From contig JAHDDC010000029.1 in assembly GCA_020629545.1 (NCBI GenBank), positions 1 to 37,976 of the forward strand: DNA of 37,976 nt, written 5' to 3'. Shown piece after piece: positions 16,209 to 25,498 of this stretch (position 1 is the stretch's first letter; each line of letters begins with the position of its first letter). This DNA comes from Hellea sp. (GTDB lineage: Bacteria > Pseudomonadota > Alphaproteobacteria > Caulobacterales > Maricaulaceae). A model generated the notes under the pieces. It had not been told where the DNA came from and ran no database searches. It worked only from the letters and a program-made list of their open reading frames with translations. The translations under genes were made by a program, and so were the position numbers.

Positions 16209-17045
16209 TTGGCGCTCGAATATTGGCTGGATAGGCGCCTAGGCCTCGGGCTTTACAAAAACAAGGACCTATGGACATCACTGTCCATGGGCATCCTGGC
16301 CCTACTGGTTGAAATACTCCCCAAACTTGTTGCCTTCATGGCTTTCTATGCGCTTCATGAGGCGAACTGGCTTGGTCTGCGGGATATTGTTGGTCGTCAG
16401 TGGTGGGCCTGGGCACTTTTACTTTTTGCAGATGATTTTGCCTATTACTGGTTCCACCGCATGAACCATGAAGTCCGCCTGTTCTGGGCCGGACATGTGT
16501 CTCACCACTCATCAGAATACCTAAATTACGGAACCGCGCTCCGGCAAGGCGTTGGTGAGCGCGTCCATAAATTTTTCTTTTGGTTATGGATACCGATCCT
16601 CGGTTTCGATCCTGTTATGATTTTCGTCATGATGGCCGTGAACCTGATTTATCAGTACTGGACTCACACAGAGCTCGTTCGCCGCCTCCCTGGGCCTTTT
16701 GAATTTCTGTTTAACACGGCATCTCACCACAGAGTTCATCATGCATCACAGCCGCGATATCTGGACCGCAATCATGCCGGTATTTTTATTATTTGGGACA
16801 GGTTGTTTGGAACATTTTCACAAGAACTGGATAGTGATCCCCCAAAATACGGATTGACCACCAATATAGAGAGTTATCATCCATTTTATGTCGCAACCCA
16901 TGAGTATCGTGCGATTTGGCGGGATGTGAAAAGAGCTGACAAATTATCAGACAAGCTGAAATATATATTCTATGCGCCCGGCTGGAGCCATGACGGACCC
17001 GATATGCGGGCAAAAATCGTTAGAACAACTATATCACCGCAATAG
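16209..17045 (+). CDS. Sterol desaturase / fatty acid hydroxylase superfamily protein
   Basis: A diiron membrane oxygenase-type protein, 278 residues from the TTG used here. The histidine clusters are clear: HRMNH, HVSHH and SHHRVHH followed by the DRNHAG histidine, the eight-His pattern of this superfamily. Hydrophobic helices flank them. The substrate (sterol, hopanoid, carotenoid or acyl chain) cannot be told. The start is uncertain. TTG at 16209 has no ribosome site, and the open frame continues upstream to 16101 coding a convincing extra helix (SLGDQLLVFAFPFFIALL). That upstream part holds no ATG, GTG or TTG, only ATC/ATA at 16149-16157 next to the sapC stop and CTG at 16101. The true protein is probably about 17-20 residues longer. 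Confidence 0.87.
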   Translation: MALEYWLDRRLGLGLYKNKDLWTSLSMGILALLVEILPKLVAFMAFYALHEANWLGLRDIVGRQWWAWALLLFADDFAYYWFHRMNHEVRLFWAGHVSHHSSEYLNYGTALRQGVGERVHKFFFWLWIPILGFDPVMIFVMMAVNLIYQYWTHTELVRRLPGPFEFLFNTASHHRVHHASQPRYLDRNHAGIFIIWDRLFGTFSQELDSDPPKYGLTTNIESYHPFYVATHEYRAIWRDVKRADKLSDKLKYIFYAPGWSHDGPDMRAKIVRTTISPQ

Positions 17046-17097
17046 TGTGGACGGGCCCTGAAAGTCCCAATATGTCCCAATACGATTCCAACACTAA

Positions 17098-18150
17098 TTA
17101 GCGTCGCTTACTCGCAAATCCTGCAAGGGTCAGGAGAATGCGCCCAACAATCGCTTCTCCGGGAGCGCCGGCTGACTTTAATTGTTGTTCGGCGCTTAAG
17201 GTTTCGGACAATGCATTTTGTAGAGCCCGGCTCGGCCAGATTTTCAAATGCCGCAAAAATGCGCGTTCCTGCATACGAAAGACCGGCGGGCGCAGCGACT
17301 TGATGGCGCTTTCCGCGTGCTGACCCGATTGCATATGCGCGCCGGCCTCAAGAAGGCGGGAAATATGACGCTGTAGCGATAATAAGATAACGGCGATATT
17401 GACCTTGCCGGCGATGGCCCGGCGAAAGGCATCATCGCATTTGGCCGGTTCCCCGCTCATAGCGCTCATAATGATATCATCGATAGAGGCCGCCTGCGCG
17501 CCGGCAGCCAACGTTTTAACATCGGCGATGGTCACTCGCGCATCTGGTATTTCCCCATAGCCCTTATAAAGGATCATCTTATCAATTTCGTTGCGGGACA
17601 AAGCGCGGTCACCATCCAATAGAGGCACCCAAAGCTCAAGGGCGTCGCGGTCAATTTCGATCGCGCTATCGGTAAGCTCCCGCCGGATCATATTGGCCAG
17701 GTCCGCAGCGCTATCCTTATAGCAACCAATGGCGGCAAAGCGGCCGGCGGCTTCACAAGCCTTTCGGATTGCCGAACGGGGCGTCATATCCCCGGCTTCA
17801 ATCACCAGCCTTGCGGCGGCTTTATCGGGATGTGTATCCAAGTCCTTAATGATTTTTGAGATCGCGGCGCCGGAGCGTTCGTGATCCAGCCTAAGGCGCA
17901 CAAGGCGCTGATCACCAAACATGGACAGGGCGGACATTTCGTCCGCGAGCCGCGCTGGGTCAGAGGTCAGATCATCCGCCGTCAGAACCGTAGAGGCAAA
18001 AGCGTCATCCGGATTATCCGAAAATTTTTTGATCAGATTTTCGGCCCGCTCTTTGGCGAGCCCTCTATCCGGGCCAAAGAACAAAACGCCGATCAAGTCG
18101 CCGGGCGGGTTATTTAAAAACGAATTGACCCGGCCGCCGGTAATTTTCAT
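17098..18150 (-). CDS. holA: DNA polymerase III delta subunit
   Basis: A 350-residue clamp-loader subunit that opens the beta sliding clamp. It starts [12 protein letters not shown] and carries the degenerate nucleotide-binding-like FFGPDRGLAKERAENL (about residues 25-40), the SALSMFGDQRLVRL block (about 73-86), and the delta-specific C-terminal collar with ILLSLQRHISRLLEAG and the terminal GRILLTLAGFASKRR. Length fits HolA. The start ATG overlaps the lptE stop by four bases (ATGA), making it the third gene of leuS-lptE-holA, a common proteobacterial arrangement. Confidence 0.93.
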   Translation of the reverse strand: MKITGGRVNSFLNNPPGDLIGVLFFGPDRGLAKERAENLIKKFSDNPDDAFASTVLTADDLTSDPARLADEMSALSMFGDQRLVRLRLDHERSGAAISKIIKDLDTHPDKAAARLVIEAGDMTPRSAIRKACEAAGRFAAIGCYKDSAADLANMIRRELTDSAIEIDRDALELWVPLLDGDRALSRNEIDKMILYKGYGEIPDARVTIADVKTLAAGAQAASIDDIIMSAMSGEPAKCDDAFRRAIAGKVNIAVILLSLQRHISRLLEAGAHMQSGQHAESAIKSLRPPVFRMQERAFLRHLKIWPSRALQNALSETLSAEQQLKSAGAPGEAIVGRILLTLAGFASKRR

Positions 18151-18647
18151 GGATTCTTTTTATTATAATATGATGCCAGCCGGATAATGATACGGTCAGC
18201 CGCGTCGCGGGCAACTTGTTTTGCGGCATCTTTCTCAGCCGAGATACGAGCATAAGGATCACGCGATGCACCGAATGTGGTAATCGCCTGAATTTTACCG
18301 TCATCCAAAACCGTGCCGTCCATAGTATCAACAAGAGTATATTCAACCTGCATGGCCATATCATATCGGCTGGCCACATCATTGGAATTCAAACCATAAT
18401 TTCGGCGGGATAGTTTTGGCTCAATTTTCAAAACATGGCGTCCGCTGTTCTGACCCAAACGATCAAATAAATGCTGCTGAAGGTGGTAACCCCCTTCATT
18501 CATCCAGGTTTCTTTAGGCTCGATCAGCTCCACGCCTATATTTTTGAAATTTGCGGTGTTGATCGAAGACTGCGGCGCGTGCATCGGCGTAAATCCGCAC
18601 CCGGCAAGCGCCAAGACCAAACCTGTCATCAAAAGTCTTTTCATCAT
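18147..18647 (-). CDS. lptE: LPS-assembly lipoprotein LptE
   Basis: A 166-residue outer-membrane lipoprotein that plugs and assembles the LptD lipopolysaccharide translocon. The signal peptide [17 protein letters not shown] ends in a lipobox with lipidated Cys17, followed by GFTPMHAP, a typical LptE opening. The middle region has the [25 protein letters not shown] strand pair, and the C-terminal helix [25 protein letters not shown] is also typical. It overlaps leuS and holA by four bases on either side, so expression is coupled. Sequence conservation in LptE is low; the assignment rests on the lipobox, the strand-helix order and the leuS-holA context. Confidence 0.9.
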   Translation of the reverse strand: MMKRLLMTGLVLALAGCGFTPMHAPQSSINTANFKNIGVELIEPKETWMNEGGYHLQQHLFDRLGQNSGRHVLKIEPKLSRRNYGLNSNDVASRYDMAMQVEYTLVDTMDGTVLDDGKIQAITTFGASRDPYARISAEKDAAKQVARDAADRIIIRLASYYNKKNP

Positions 18648-21220
18648 GACGCCACTATATTGATTATTCGGCCCGGGACAATGATGACTTTTCTTACGGT
18701 TAGTCCATCAATCGTACGGATCACGGCAGCGTCCTGCATCGCCAGCGCCTCGATCTCATCCTTGGGCATATCAACAGGCACAGATAATTCGCTGCGGCGT
18801 TTTCCGTTAACTTGAATCGGAAGCGTAACCGCGTCTTCAGTCAACAGATTAGAATCCGGTTCTGGCCAGGGCGCCTGATAACAGAGACCATCTCCGCCCA
18901 GCTTGGCCCAGCATTCTTCCGCCAGATGCGGCATGAAGGGCGCGATTGTCCGAATGAGAATGCCGAGGCTTTCGGCTTTGGCAATGTCATTATCTTTATA
19001 TTTGCCCAGCGCATTAGTCAGCTCATAAATCTGCGCCACTGATGTATTAAATCGGAAAACGTCAATCCCTTTGGTGATTTTCTCCAGCGCCTTATGGGCT
19101 TTCTTGCGCAGCTCAAGAGCTGCACCATTCGCATTTTCCGCAATACTCATCGGGCCGTGATCAAAGTCAGTGTCGCTCACCAGAGCCCAAACTTTATTGG
19201 CAAAGCGCCAGGCGCCGATGACACCGGCCTCGGTCCACTCAACGTCGCGGTCCGGCGGACTGTCGGAGAGAACAAACCAGCGCGCCACGTCAGCACCATA
19301 GCCTTCGATAATATCATTGGGGTCAACGACGTTTTTCTTGGACTTGGACATTTTGATCACGTCGCCTTTGGTGATAGCGACGCCGCTTTCTAGGTGAACG
19401 AGCGCACCATCTTTTTCATCGACATCAGCTGGCATCACAAAATTTCCATCCGGATCCGTATAGACAGCGTGGGTCACCATGCCCTGCGTGAACAGGCCGG
19501 CAAAGGGTTCGCCGCTTGGAAGGTCCAGCAAGCCGCAATCTCGCATGCCGCGGGTGAAAAAACGCGCATAAAGCAGGTGAAGAACAGCATGTTCTACGCC
19601 GCCAATATATTGATCAACGGGCAACCAGTCAGACGCAGCGGCCTTATCAAAGGGTTTATCGTCTGTATTCCCGCCCGCAAAGCGCGCGAAGTACCAGGAT
19701 GAATCCGCAAATGTGTCGAGCGTGTCGGTCTCGCGGCAGGCAGGTTTGCCGCAAGACGGGCAGTCGACATTTTTAAACGTGGGATGGCGATCCAGCGGAT
19801 TGCCCGGCTTGTCGAAGTTAATGTCCTCTGGCAGTTTTACAGGCAGGTCAGCTTCGGGCACAGGTTTCACGCCGCAGCTCTCGCAGTGAATGACCGGGAT
19901 CGGACACCCCCAATAGCGTTGCCGGGAAACGCCCCAATCCCGCAGGCGGTACTGAATTGTGCCTGTGCCGAGATCCATTTCTTCGATCTTCGCGATGGCG
20001 GCACTGATGCCGGCTGTTTTGGACAGACCATTTAAGAAGTCAGAATTATAAAGGGTCCCTTCGCCCACATAGGCTTCGGTCCCCACATCGAATGTCGCGG
20101 CATCTTCGCCTTCCGGCAGAACGACCGGAATAACCGGCAGATCATATTTGCGCGCAAAGTCCAGATCGCGCTGGTCATGGGCCGGACAGCCGAAAACGGC
20201 GCCTGTGCCATAGCCCATCAGAACGAAATTAGCGACATAAACCGGTAGGGTTATGTCTTGAAAAGGATGTTTGACGGTCAGGCCCGTATCAAAACCCATT
20301 TTGGGAGCGTTGGCGATCGCTTCTTCGCCCGTTCCGATTTTCGCGCATTCTGTTCTAAAGTCTTCAAGCGAAGAATTTTCTAAAGCCAACGTCTTGGATA
20401 GCGGGTGGTCCGCCGACAAGGCTATAAAGCTTGCGCCATAAAGCGTATCGGGACGGGTCGTGAAAATCTCAATACCGCTTTCAAAATCTTCATTACCATA
20501 AATAGGTCCCGCTTCGGCCCAGCGGAAACGCATCTGCAGACCCTCGCTCCGGCCGATCCAATTGGCCTGCATGGTCCGGACTTTCTCGGGCCAGCGGTCA
20601 AGTGTATCAAGGCTATCCAAAAGATCCTGCGCGTAATGCGTGATTTTAAAGAACCATTGATCCAGCTCTTTTTGCTCGACCAGAGCGCCGGAGCGCCAGC
20701 CGCGCCCGTCAATGACCTGTTCATTGGCCAAAACCGTATGATCAACCGGGTCCCAATTGACCTTGGCCGTTTTGCGATAGACCAGCCCCTTTTCCCAGAA
20801 CTTGAGGAATATGGCCTGCTGTTGTTTATAATAGGCCTCATCGCAAGTGGCGAACTCGCGCGACCAGTCCAGAGAGAACCCAAGACGCTTCAGCGGCTCT
20901 TTCATGGCGGCGATATTGTCATAGGTCCAGCCTTTGGGATGGACGTTCTTTTCAATGGCCGCGTTTTCGGCGGGCATGCCAAAGGCGTCCCAGCCCATAG
21001 GATGAAGAACATCAAAGCCGCAGGCCTTTTTATAGCGCGCAATGACATCGCCCATGGCGTAGTTCCGGACATGGCCCATATGAATGCGCCCGCTGGGATA
21101 GGGGAACATTTCGAGGGCATAATATTTCTGCTTGCCATTGTCGTCCGCCCGGAAAACATCTGCGTCTTCCCAGACTTTTTGCCAGCGTGGTTCTACTTCA
21201 GCAGCGTTGTAACGGCTCAT
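18644..21220 (-). CDS. leuS: Leucyl-tRNA synthetase
   Basis: An 858-residue class Ia synthetase that charges tRNA-Leu and edits mischarged products. The ATP-binding HIGH motif is in [21 protein letters not shown] (about residues 38-58). The CP1 editing domain contains the threonine-rich [22 protein letters not shown] zinc-type insert has CESCGVKP and CPSCGKPAC. The second signature is [12 protein letters not shown]. Length is normal. It is first in the leuS-lptE-holA unit. The 242 bases between its start and the first ammonium transporter carry an NtrC-like site that more likely serves the transporter. A long antisense frame (20405-21283) is only a codon-bias shadow. Confidence 0.98.
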   Translation of the reverse strand: MSRYNAAEVEPRWQKVWEDADVFRADDNGKQKYYALEMFPYPSGRIHMGHVRNYAMGDVIARYKKACGFDVLHPMGWDAFGMPAENAAIEKNVHPKGWTYDNIAAMKEPLKRLGFSLDWSREFATCDEAYYKQQQAIFLKFWEKGLVYRKTAKVNWDPVDHTVLANEQVIDGRGWRSGALVEQKELDQWFFKITHYAQDLLDSLDTLDRWPEKVRTMQANWIGRSEGLQMRFRWAEAGPIYGNEDFESGIEIFTTRPDTLYGASFIALSADHPLSKTLALENSSLEDFRTECAKIGTGEEAIANAPKMGFDTGLTVKHPFQDITLPVYVANFVLMGYGTGAVFGCPAHDQRDLDFARKYDLPVIPVVLPEGEDAATFDVGTEAYVGEGTLYNSDFLNGLSKTAGISAAIAKIEEMDLGTGTIQYRLRDWGVSRQRYWGCPIPVIHCESCGVKPVPEADLPVKLPEDINFDKPGNPLDRHPTFKNVDCPSCGKPACRETDTLDTFADSSWYFARFAGGNTDDKPFDKAAASDWLPVDQYIGGVEHAVLHLLYARFFTRGMRDCGLLDLPSGEPFAGLFTQGMVTHAVYTDPDGNFVMPADVDEKDGALVHLESGVAITKGDVIKMSKSKKNVVDPNDIIEGYGADVARWFVLSDSPPDRDVEWTEAGVIGAWRFANKVWALVSDTDFDHGPMSIAENANGAALELRKKAHKALEKITKGIDVFRFNTSVAQIYELTNALGKYKDNDIAKAESLGILIRTIAPFMPHLAEECWAKLGGDGLCYQAPWPEPDSNLLTEDAVTLPIQVNGKRRSELSVPVDMPKDEIEALAMQDAAVIRTIDGLTVRKVIIVPGRIINIVAS

Positions 21221-21318
21221 TTTATTTCCATTAATTATTCAGGCAATGACTCAGGCGGCGTCTATACCACGCCTTGTCTCTAAGGCTAGCTTTTTCGCCA
21301 TTGCCGGAGACATCCCTT

Positions 21319-21337
21319 TTGCACAAAGCCAGTGCAA
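21319..21337. promoter_or_regulatory. NtrC-type operator candidate upstream of amt
   Basis: TTGCACAAAGCCAGTGCAA is a perfect inverted repeat of 6-base arms with a 7-base spacer. GCAC-N7-GTGC is the spacing of enterobacterial NtrC sites such as those at glnA. It lies about 125 bases before the amt start, a usual enhancer distance. No clear sigma-54 GG-N10-GC promoter was found downstream. Confidence 0.55.
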
Positions 21338-21462
21338 TGGCGTGAATTCGTGACCAATTCTTATTCCCCAGCCCTTAGGTTTTGCGGATCGAGACCAAAA
21401 CCCTCATCAAACTTTCAGAAATCGCCCAATGGTCAGTCGTTAACGAATTCATGAGGGAAAAG

Positions 21463-22824
21463 ATGAAAAAAGTTATGAGAGTTTTGGCAGGAGCCGGCGT
21501 GGCGCTGTGTATGGCCAGTGCGGCATTTGCTCAATCGAAGAGTTTGTCTGATCTTGAAGCAAGTGTTGCTGCGAATGCGGCCAATGACGCGTTTATTTTT
21601 AATACGCTATTATTCTTAATCGGCGGCTTCCTGGTCATGTGGATGGCTGCCGGTTTTGCCATGCTCGAAGCCGGATTAGTCAGATCTAAAAATGTATCCA
21701 TGCAATGTCTGAAAAACATTATGCTATATTCTGTAGCGGGCCTGATGTTCTGGGCTTTTGGCTATAACATTCTTTATACGGGTGTTGACGGCGGATTTTT
21801 CGGAAGCCTGGGGTTTGGCTATGACTGGCCAGAAGCCGGAGCGTCAGAAGGCGGTGATTATTCTGTCGCCTCTGACTGGTTTTTCCAGATGGTCTTTTGC
21901 GCAACAACCGCATCTATCGTATCCGGTACGGTCGCCGAACGGGTCAAATTTTGGCCGTTTATCATTTTCGTCGCGATTTTGACCGGCATTATGTATCCCA
22001 TCACCGCAGCCTGGGAATGGGGCGCTGGCTGGCTCGACGCCAGAGGTTTTTCGGACTTCGCAGGCTCAACCCTGGTTCACTCCGTCGGCGGCTGGGCGGC
22101 TTTGGCGGGCGCTATTGTTATTGGTGCCCGAAAAGGGAAATACGGCCCAGACGGAAAAATCACGCCAATTCTCGGATCGAATATTCCGCTCGCGACTCTG
22201 GGTACATTTATCCTTTGGCTGGGTTGGTTTGGATTTAATGGGGGATCACAACTGGCAATGGGTACAATTGGTGACGCTGCGGATGTGTCCAAGATCTTTG
22301 CCAATACTAATCTGGCGGCAGCCGGCGGCGTGGTCTTCGCTGTCCTTCTGATGCAGATTCTTTACAAGAAGATCGATGTCACCATGGCCCTGAACGGCGC
22401 ATTGGCAGGTTTGGTTGCAATTACCGCCGAGCCCTTAACACCATCAGCGCTAGAATCGATTATTATCGGCGGAATTGGCGGTCTTATTGTGGTCCTGACG
22501 GTTCCGCTTCTGGACAAACTCAAGATTGACGATGTGGTGGGCGCTATCCCTGTCCACCTGTTTGCGGGTATTTTTGGCACACTGGTCGTTGCGCTGAATA
22601 CACAAAGTGAAGTTAATGGCGAAGTCCTAAGCGTAGGAAGCCAGTTCGGCGTTCAGGCTCTGGGGGTTGTCTCCATCGGCGCGTTTACATTCATCGTCAG
22701 CTTTATCCTTTGGACTCTCATGAAAGTCAGTATCGGCGTCAGAGTCTCTGAAGAAGAAGAATATGCTGGACTTGACCAAGCCGAAATCGGTGTCCCTGCC
22801 TATCCGGAATTTGCCCAAGTCTAA
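21463..22824 (+). CDS. amt: Ammonium transporter (Amt family, FAMLEAG subtype)
   Basis: A 453-residue inner-membrane ammonium channel. ATG at 21463 is chosen over an upstream in-frame TTG because GAGGGAAAAG precedes it and it begins a clean signal peptide (MKKVMRVLAGAGVALCMASAAFA). Eleven hydrophobic segments follow. Family marks are FAMLEAGLVRSKNV, the extracellular Trp-rich region near the pore mouth, the two pore histidines in STLVHSVGGWAALAG and IPVHLFAGIFGTL, GWFGFNGGS, and the regulatory C-terminal tail EEEEYAGLDQAEIG that contacts PII proteins. The FAMLEAG type resembles the cyanobacterial and eukaryotic Amt branch more than AmtB. No glnK is nearby. A strong terminator follows, and an NtrC-like site precedes it. 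Confidence 0.95.
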   Translation: MKKVMRVLAGAGVALCMASAAFAQSKSLSDLEASVAANAANDAFIFNTLLFLIGGFLVMWMAAGFAMLEAGLVRSKNVSMQCLKNIMLYSVAGLMFWAFGYNILYTGVDGGFFGSLGFGYDWPEAGASEGGDYSVASDWFFQMVFCATTASIVSGTVAERVKFWPFIIFVAILTGIMYPITAAWEWGAGWLDARGFSDFAGSTLVHSVGGWAALAGAIVIGARKGKYGPDGKITPILGSNIPLATLGTFILWLGWFGFNGGSQLAMGTIGDAADVSKIFANTNLAAAGGVVFAVLLMQILYKKIDVTMALNGALAGLVAITAEPLTPSALESIIIGGIGGLIVVLTVPLLDKLKIDDVVGAIPVHLFAGIFGTLVVALNTQSEVNGEVLSVGSQFGVQALGVVSIGAFTFIVSFILWTLMKVSIGVRVSEEEEYAGLDQAEIGVPAYPEFAQV

Positions 22825-22856
22825 ACAAGTCTATCCGGGCTAACTAGGCCCTAAAG

Positions 22857-22871
22857 CAGGGCTAAGCCCTG
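22857..22871 (+). other. Small hairpin after amt
   Basis: CAGGGC-TAA-GCCCTG forms a 6-bp stem. A third copy of the arm (GCCCT at 22848-22852) could pair alternatively with AGGGC (22858-22862). It lies 33 bases after the amt stop and before the terminator at 22916. It may protect the transcript 3' end; no function is shown. Confidence 0.35.
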
Positions 22872-22915
22872 ATCAAAGAGAACTTTCCCTTGCGCGCAAG
22901 CGTATCTCCCCTTGT

Positions 22916-22953
22916 CCCGCCTGCACCAATTATGTGCATGGCGGGATTTTTTT
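22916..22953 (+). terminator. Rho-independent terminator of the first amt, containing an NtrC-like palindrome
   Basis: Stem CCCGCC-TGCAC / GTGCA-T-GGCGGG (one bulged T, 7-base loop CAATTAT) is followed by A and seven T residues. The inner part, TGCACCAATTATGTGCA (22922-22938), also fits the NtrC spacing GCAC-N7-GTGC and stands 122 bases before the second amt start. Confidence 0.85.
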
Positions 22954-22961
22954 GCCCAAAT

Positions 22962-22980
22962 TTGATGCGCCCAGCATCAA
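22962..22980. repeat. Inverted repeat upstream of second amt
   Basis: TTGATGC (22962-22968) and GCATCAA (22974-22980) are perfect 7-base arms with a 5-base spacer, about 80 bases before the second amt start. It is too long in spacing for an FNR box. It may be an operator or a leader hairpin. Confidence 0.35.
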
Positions 22981-23059
22981 GTTATGAGCCAATCTTTACA
23001 CCGACTCCCTGTTCGACCCCGGCCAGATTAGCCAAGGCGCACACATAACAGGGAAAGAC

Positions 23060-24343
23060 ATGTCAAACGTAACAAAATTTATGCTCCCTTTCATCGGAGC
23101 CAGCCTGGCCTTGCCGCAAATCGCGTCAGCACAGGACACAATTAGCTCAGGCGATACGGCCTGGATATTAACCGCAACAGCGCTTGTGCTGTTTATGTCT
23201 CTGCCGGGACTGGCACTATTTTATGGCGGGCTGGTTAAGGCCAAAAACTATCTCTCTGTTTTGATGAAAATCTATGGCATAGCCGCGCTGGCATCTATTA
23301 TCTGGGTGGTCGCGGGTTATTCCATAGCGTTTGGGGGCGCCAACGGATTTTGGGGCGGACTTGATAATCTGTTTTTGAAAAATCTTGGCCGTGACGCTGT
23401 CAGCGGAACTATCCCGGAAAGCGTCTTCCTCGCCTTTCAAATGACATTTGCGGTGATTACGCCGGGCTTGATTGTTGGCGCGTTTGTTGAACGCGCAAAA
23501 TTTTTGCCCGTTATGATATTCACGGCGCTGTGGGTGTTAGCCGTCTATGCGCCTGTAACACACTGGATCTGGGGCGGCGGCCTACTCAGTGACGGCGGAA
23601 TATTGGGCGAAACCGGTGTTGTTGATTTCGCCGGTGGTCTTGTGGTTCACGCCACGGCCGGTATTTCAGCCCTGGTCTTTGTTTTCCTGCTCGGCAAGCG
23701 CAAAGGTTTCCCGAATGAGGTTTCCCCTCCGCACAGGCCGGCCATTGTCATGATTGGCGCGTCCATGCTTTGGGTCGGCTGGTTTGGTTTTAATGGCGGT
23801 TCCCAGCTCGCAGCCGATGGCGGAGCGGGCATGGCGCTCCTCGTTACCCATATCGCCGCCGCCATGGGGACCCTTTCCTGGATCGTGCTGGAAGGCCTGT
23901 TCAATAAAAAGTCGTCGCTTGTCGGCGCAGCCACCGGAACGATTGCAGGTCTGGCGACGGTAACGCCCGCTGCCGGCGTACTTGGCCCGGGCGGCGCTTT
24001 GATCATTGGATTAGCGGGCGGCGTCGTATGCTATTTCGCCGTTAACCTGATCCGCGTCCGCCTCAAAATCGATGACAGCCTGGATGTTTTTGCTGTTCAC
24101 GGTGTTGGCGGAATGCTCGGTATTTTACTCCTGCCATTTTTATCGACGCCGGCGCTGGGCGGAGCGGGCGGCGGCCTGTTTACATCGCAGCTCTTAGGCA
24201 CGCTCATAGTTTGCGCTTATTCTGCGATTGTCTCGGCTATAATATTGCTAGGGCTAAAAGCTGTCTTTGGTTTGCGGGTCGATGAAGAAGCCGAATTTGA
24301 AGGTCTGGACTATGCCCTTCACGGCGAAAATGCCTATAATTAA
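23060..24343 (+). CDS. amtB: Ammonium transporter, AmtB type
   Basis: A 427-residue ammonium channel of the classical bacterial AmtB branch. The N-terminus is a signal peptide (about 1-24, ending IASAQ), followed by SSGDTAWILTATALVLFMSLPGLALFYGGLV, the AmtB-specific opening with the FYGGLV motif. The pore histidines are in GLVVHATAGISALV and FAVHGVGGMLGIL. GWFGFNGGSQL is present. The tail RVDEEAEFEGLDYALHGENAYN is the PII-interacting C-terminus. The start is preceded by CAGGGAAAG. It is distinct from the upstream paralogue (FYGGLV against FAMLEAG), so the pair is not a recent duplication. It ends with its own strong terminator. No glnK is adjacent, which is unusual for amtB. Confidence 0.96.
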   Translation: MSNVTKFMLPFIGASLALPQIASAQDTISSGDTAWILTATALVLFMSLPGLALFYGGLVKAKNYLSVLMKIYGIAALASIIWVVAGYSIAFGGANGFWGGLDNLFLKNLGRDAVSGTIPESVFLAFQMTFAVITPGLIVGAFVERAKFLPVMIFTALWVLAVYAPVTHWIWGGGLLSDGGILGETGVVDFAGGLVVHATAGISALVFVFLLGKRKGFPNEVSPPHRPAIVMIGASMLWVGWFGFNGGSQLAADGGAGMALLVTHIAAAMGTLSWIVLEGLFNKKSSLVGAATGTIAGLATVTPAAGVLGPGGALIIGLAGGVVCYFAVNLIRVRLKIDDSLDVFAVHGVGGMLGILLLPFLSTPALGGAGGGLFTSQLLGTLIVCAYSAIVSAIILLGLKAVFGLRVDEEAEFEGLDYALHGENAYN

Positions 24344-24366
24344 TCCGCTCTAAACATTTAAATTTG

Positions 24367-24398
24367 AAAGCCGGGCCTTTAACAGGTCCGGCTTTTTT
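24367..24398 (+). terminator. Rho-independent terminator after amtB
   Basis: GCCGGGCC-TTTAACA-GGTCCGGC gives an 8-bp stem with one G-T pair, preceded by AAA and followed by six T residues. It lies 23 bases after the amtB stop. Confidence 0.9.
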
Positions 24399-24439
24399 CA
24401 TGACTTGACGCGCGGGCATGCGGGCTTAGTCTTGCGCCC

Positions 24440-25498
24440 ATGACCGATATGACTCCGGAACAGATCAAAGCCGCGCTGGACGCCGGAATTATCAGCGACG
24501 CGCAAGCAGCGGCAATGCGCGAAAAATCCGGGGCCGCCAATCCAAATGCTTCCGTGATCGGCAATGAAGACGATATGCGGTTTCTGCGCAGTTTTTCAGA
24601 TGTTTTTATCTCGCTTGGCCTAGGTCTATTATCATTGGGTTTGCTCGCTATTGTCAGAGTTATGGGCGGCGGAATATTATTTTTGGCCGCGGCTCTCTTC
24701 ATGTTTTTTATGGCCGAATATTTCGGGCGGAAAAAGCGGCAGCATTTGCCAACCTTGGTCTGCGCCATGTTTTTTCTGTGGTTCACCCATCTCGGCGCAG
24801 CGGGGCTTGTGTCAAAAATAGGCCTGGGCGGTGACATTACGGCAGCGATGCTAACAACCCTCGCAATGGTCCTGTTTTATTTCAGGATCAGATTGCCCTT
24901 TTGCGTCGCGCTGATTGCGATATCTCTGTTATATTTATTCTACGCTGTTTTGTTAAAACTTGCGCCAAGCCTCGTCCGCAGCAATCTCGGGATATTTGTA
25001 GTCCTAGGCGGTCTAGTCACTTTCACTATGGCCCTGCTCTATGATTTGCGGGATGAACATCGAACGACCCGGTTTGCAGATAATGCGTTCTGGCTTCACC
25101 TGATTTCAGCCCCCATGATCATTAATGGTATCGCTTTATCCATGGGCATTATCAGCATGGAGCGTCTCTTCACTTTCAAGGTTCCGATGATACAAGGCGA
25201 GTCCGCCTGGATTATTATGTTATTGGTTGTGATTGTTGCCATTATCGGGCTGGCCATTAATCGGCGCGCCCTTCTTGTCTCGTCTCTGGGCTATGCCGCC
25301 ATTGCGATTTTCTTCTTGATTAAAGAAACCAAAGTCGACTGGACGACAGGGCTGCCTTTGACCCTAGTCGTTCTTGGAGCATTGGTCGTACTTCTGGGAG
25401 TAGCTTGGCATCAAACACGAAACCGTTTGATCAAAATATTGCCGAACTGGAAAATCTTTCCGCCGGAATATGATCCGGACTTTGCCAAAAAGCGTTGA
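24440..25498 (+). CDS. Polytopic membrane protein, DUF2157-like
   Basis: A 352-residue protein with a short cytoplasmic N-terminal helix pair (TPEQIKAALDAGIISDAQAAAMREK, about 5-29) followed by about nine to ten hydrophobic segments between residues 48 and 325 and a charged C-terminus ending DPDFAKKR. The combination of an N-terminal helix in which a 'G-I-I' element precedes a helix and a multi-pass membrane domain resembles DUF2157 membrane proteins, but I cannot confirm that without a profile search. No catalytic motif was seen. It follows the amtB terminator by about 40 bases with no strong ribosome site. It ends exactly at the end of the convergent trkH, with no base between them. Confidence 0.7.
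   Translation: MTDMTPEQIKAALDAGIISDAQAAAMREKSGAANPNASVIGNEDDMRFLRSFSDVFISLGLGLLSLGLLAIVRVMGGGILFLAAALFMFFMAEYFGRKKRQHLPTLVCAMFFLWFTHLGAAGLVSKIGLGGDITAAMLTTLAMVLFYFRIRLPFCVALIAISLLYLFYAVLLKLAPSLVRSNLGIFVVLGGLVTFTMALLYDLRDEHRTTRFADNAFWLHLISAPMIINGIALSMGIISMERLFTFKVPMIQGESAWIIMLLVVIVAIIGLAINRRALLVSSLGYAAIAIFFLIKETKVDWTTGLPLTLVVLGALVVLLGVAWHQTRNRLIKILPNWKIFPPEYDPDFAKKR

Noticed and set aside
20405-21283. 292-codon open frame antisense to leuS
   Set aside because: It lies wholly over leuS, has no ribosome site or recognisable domain, and reflects codon bias of the real gene.
21338-21462. Sigma-54 promoter before the first amt (for example TGG at 21431)
   Set aside because: No GG-N10-GC element; the best candidate lacks the downstream GC.
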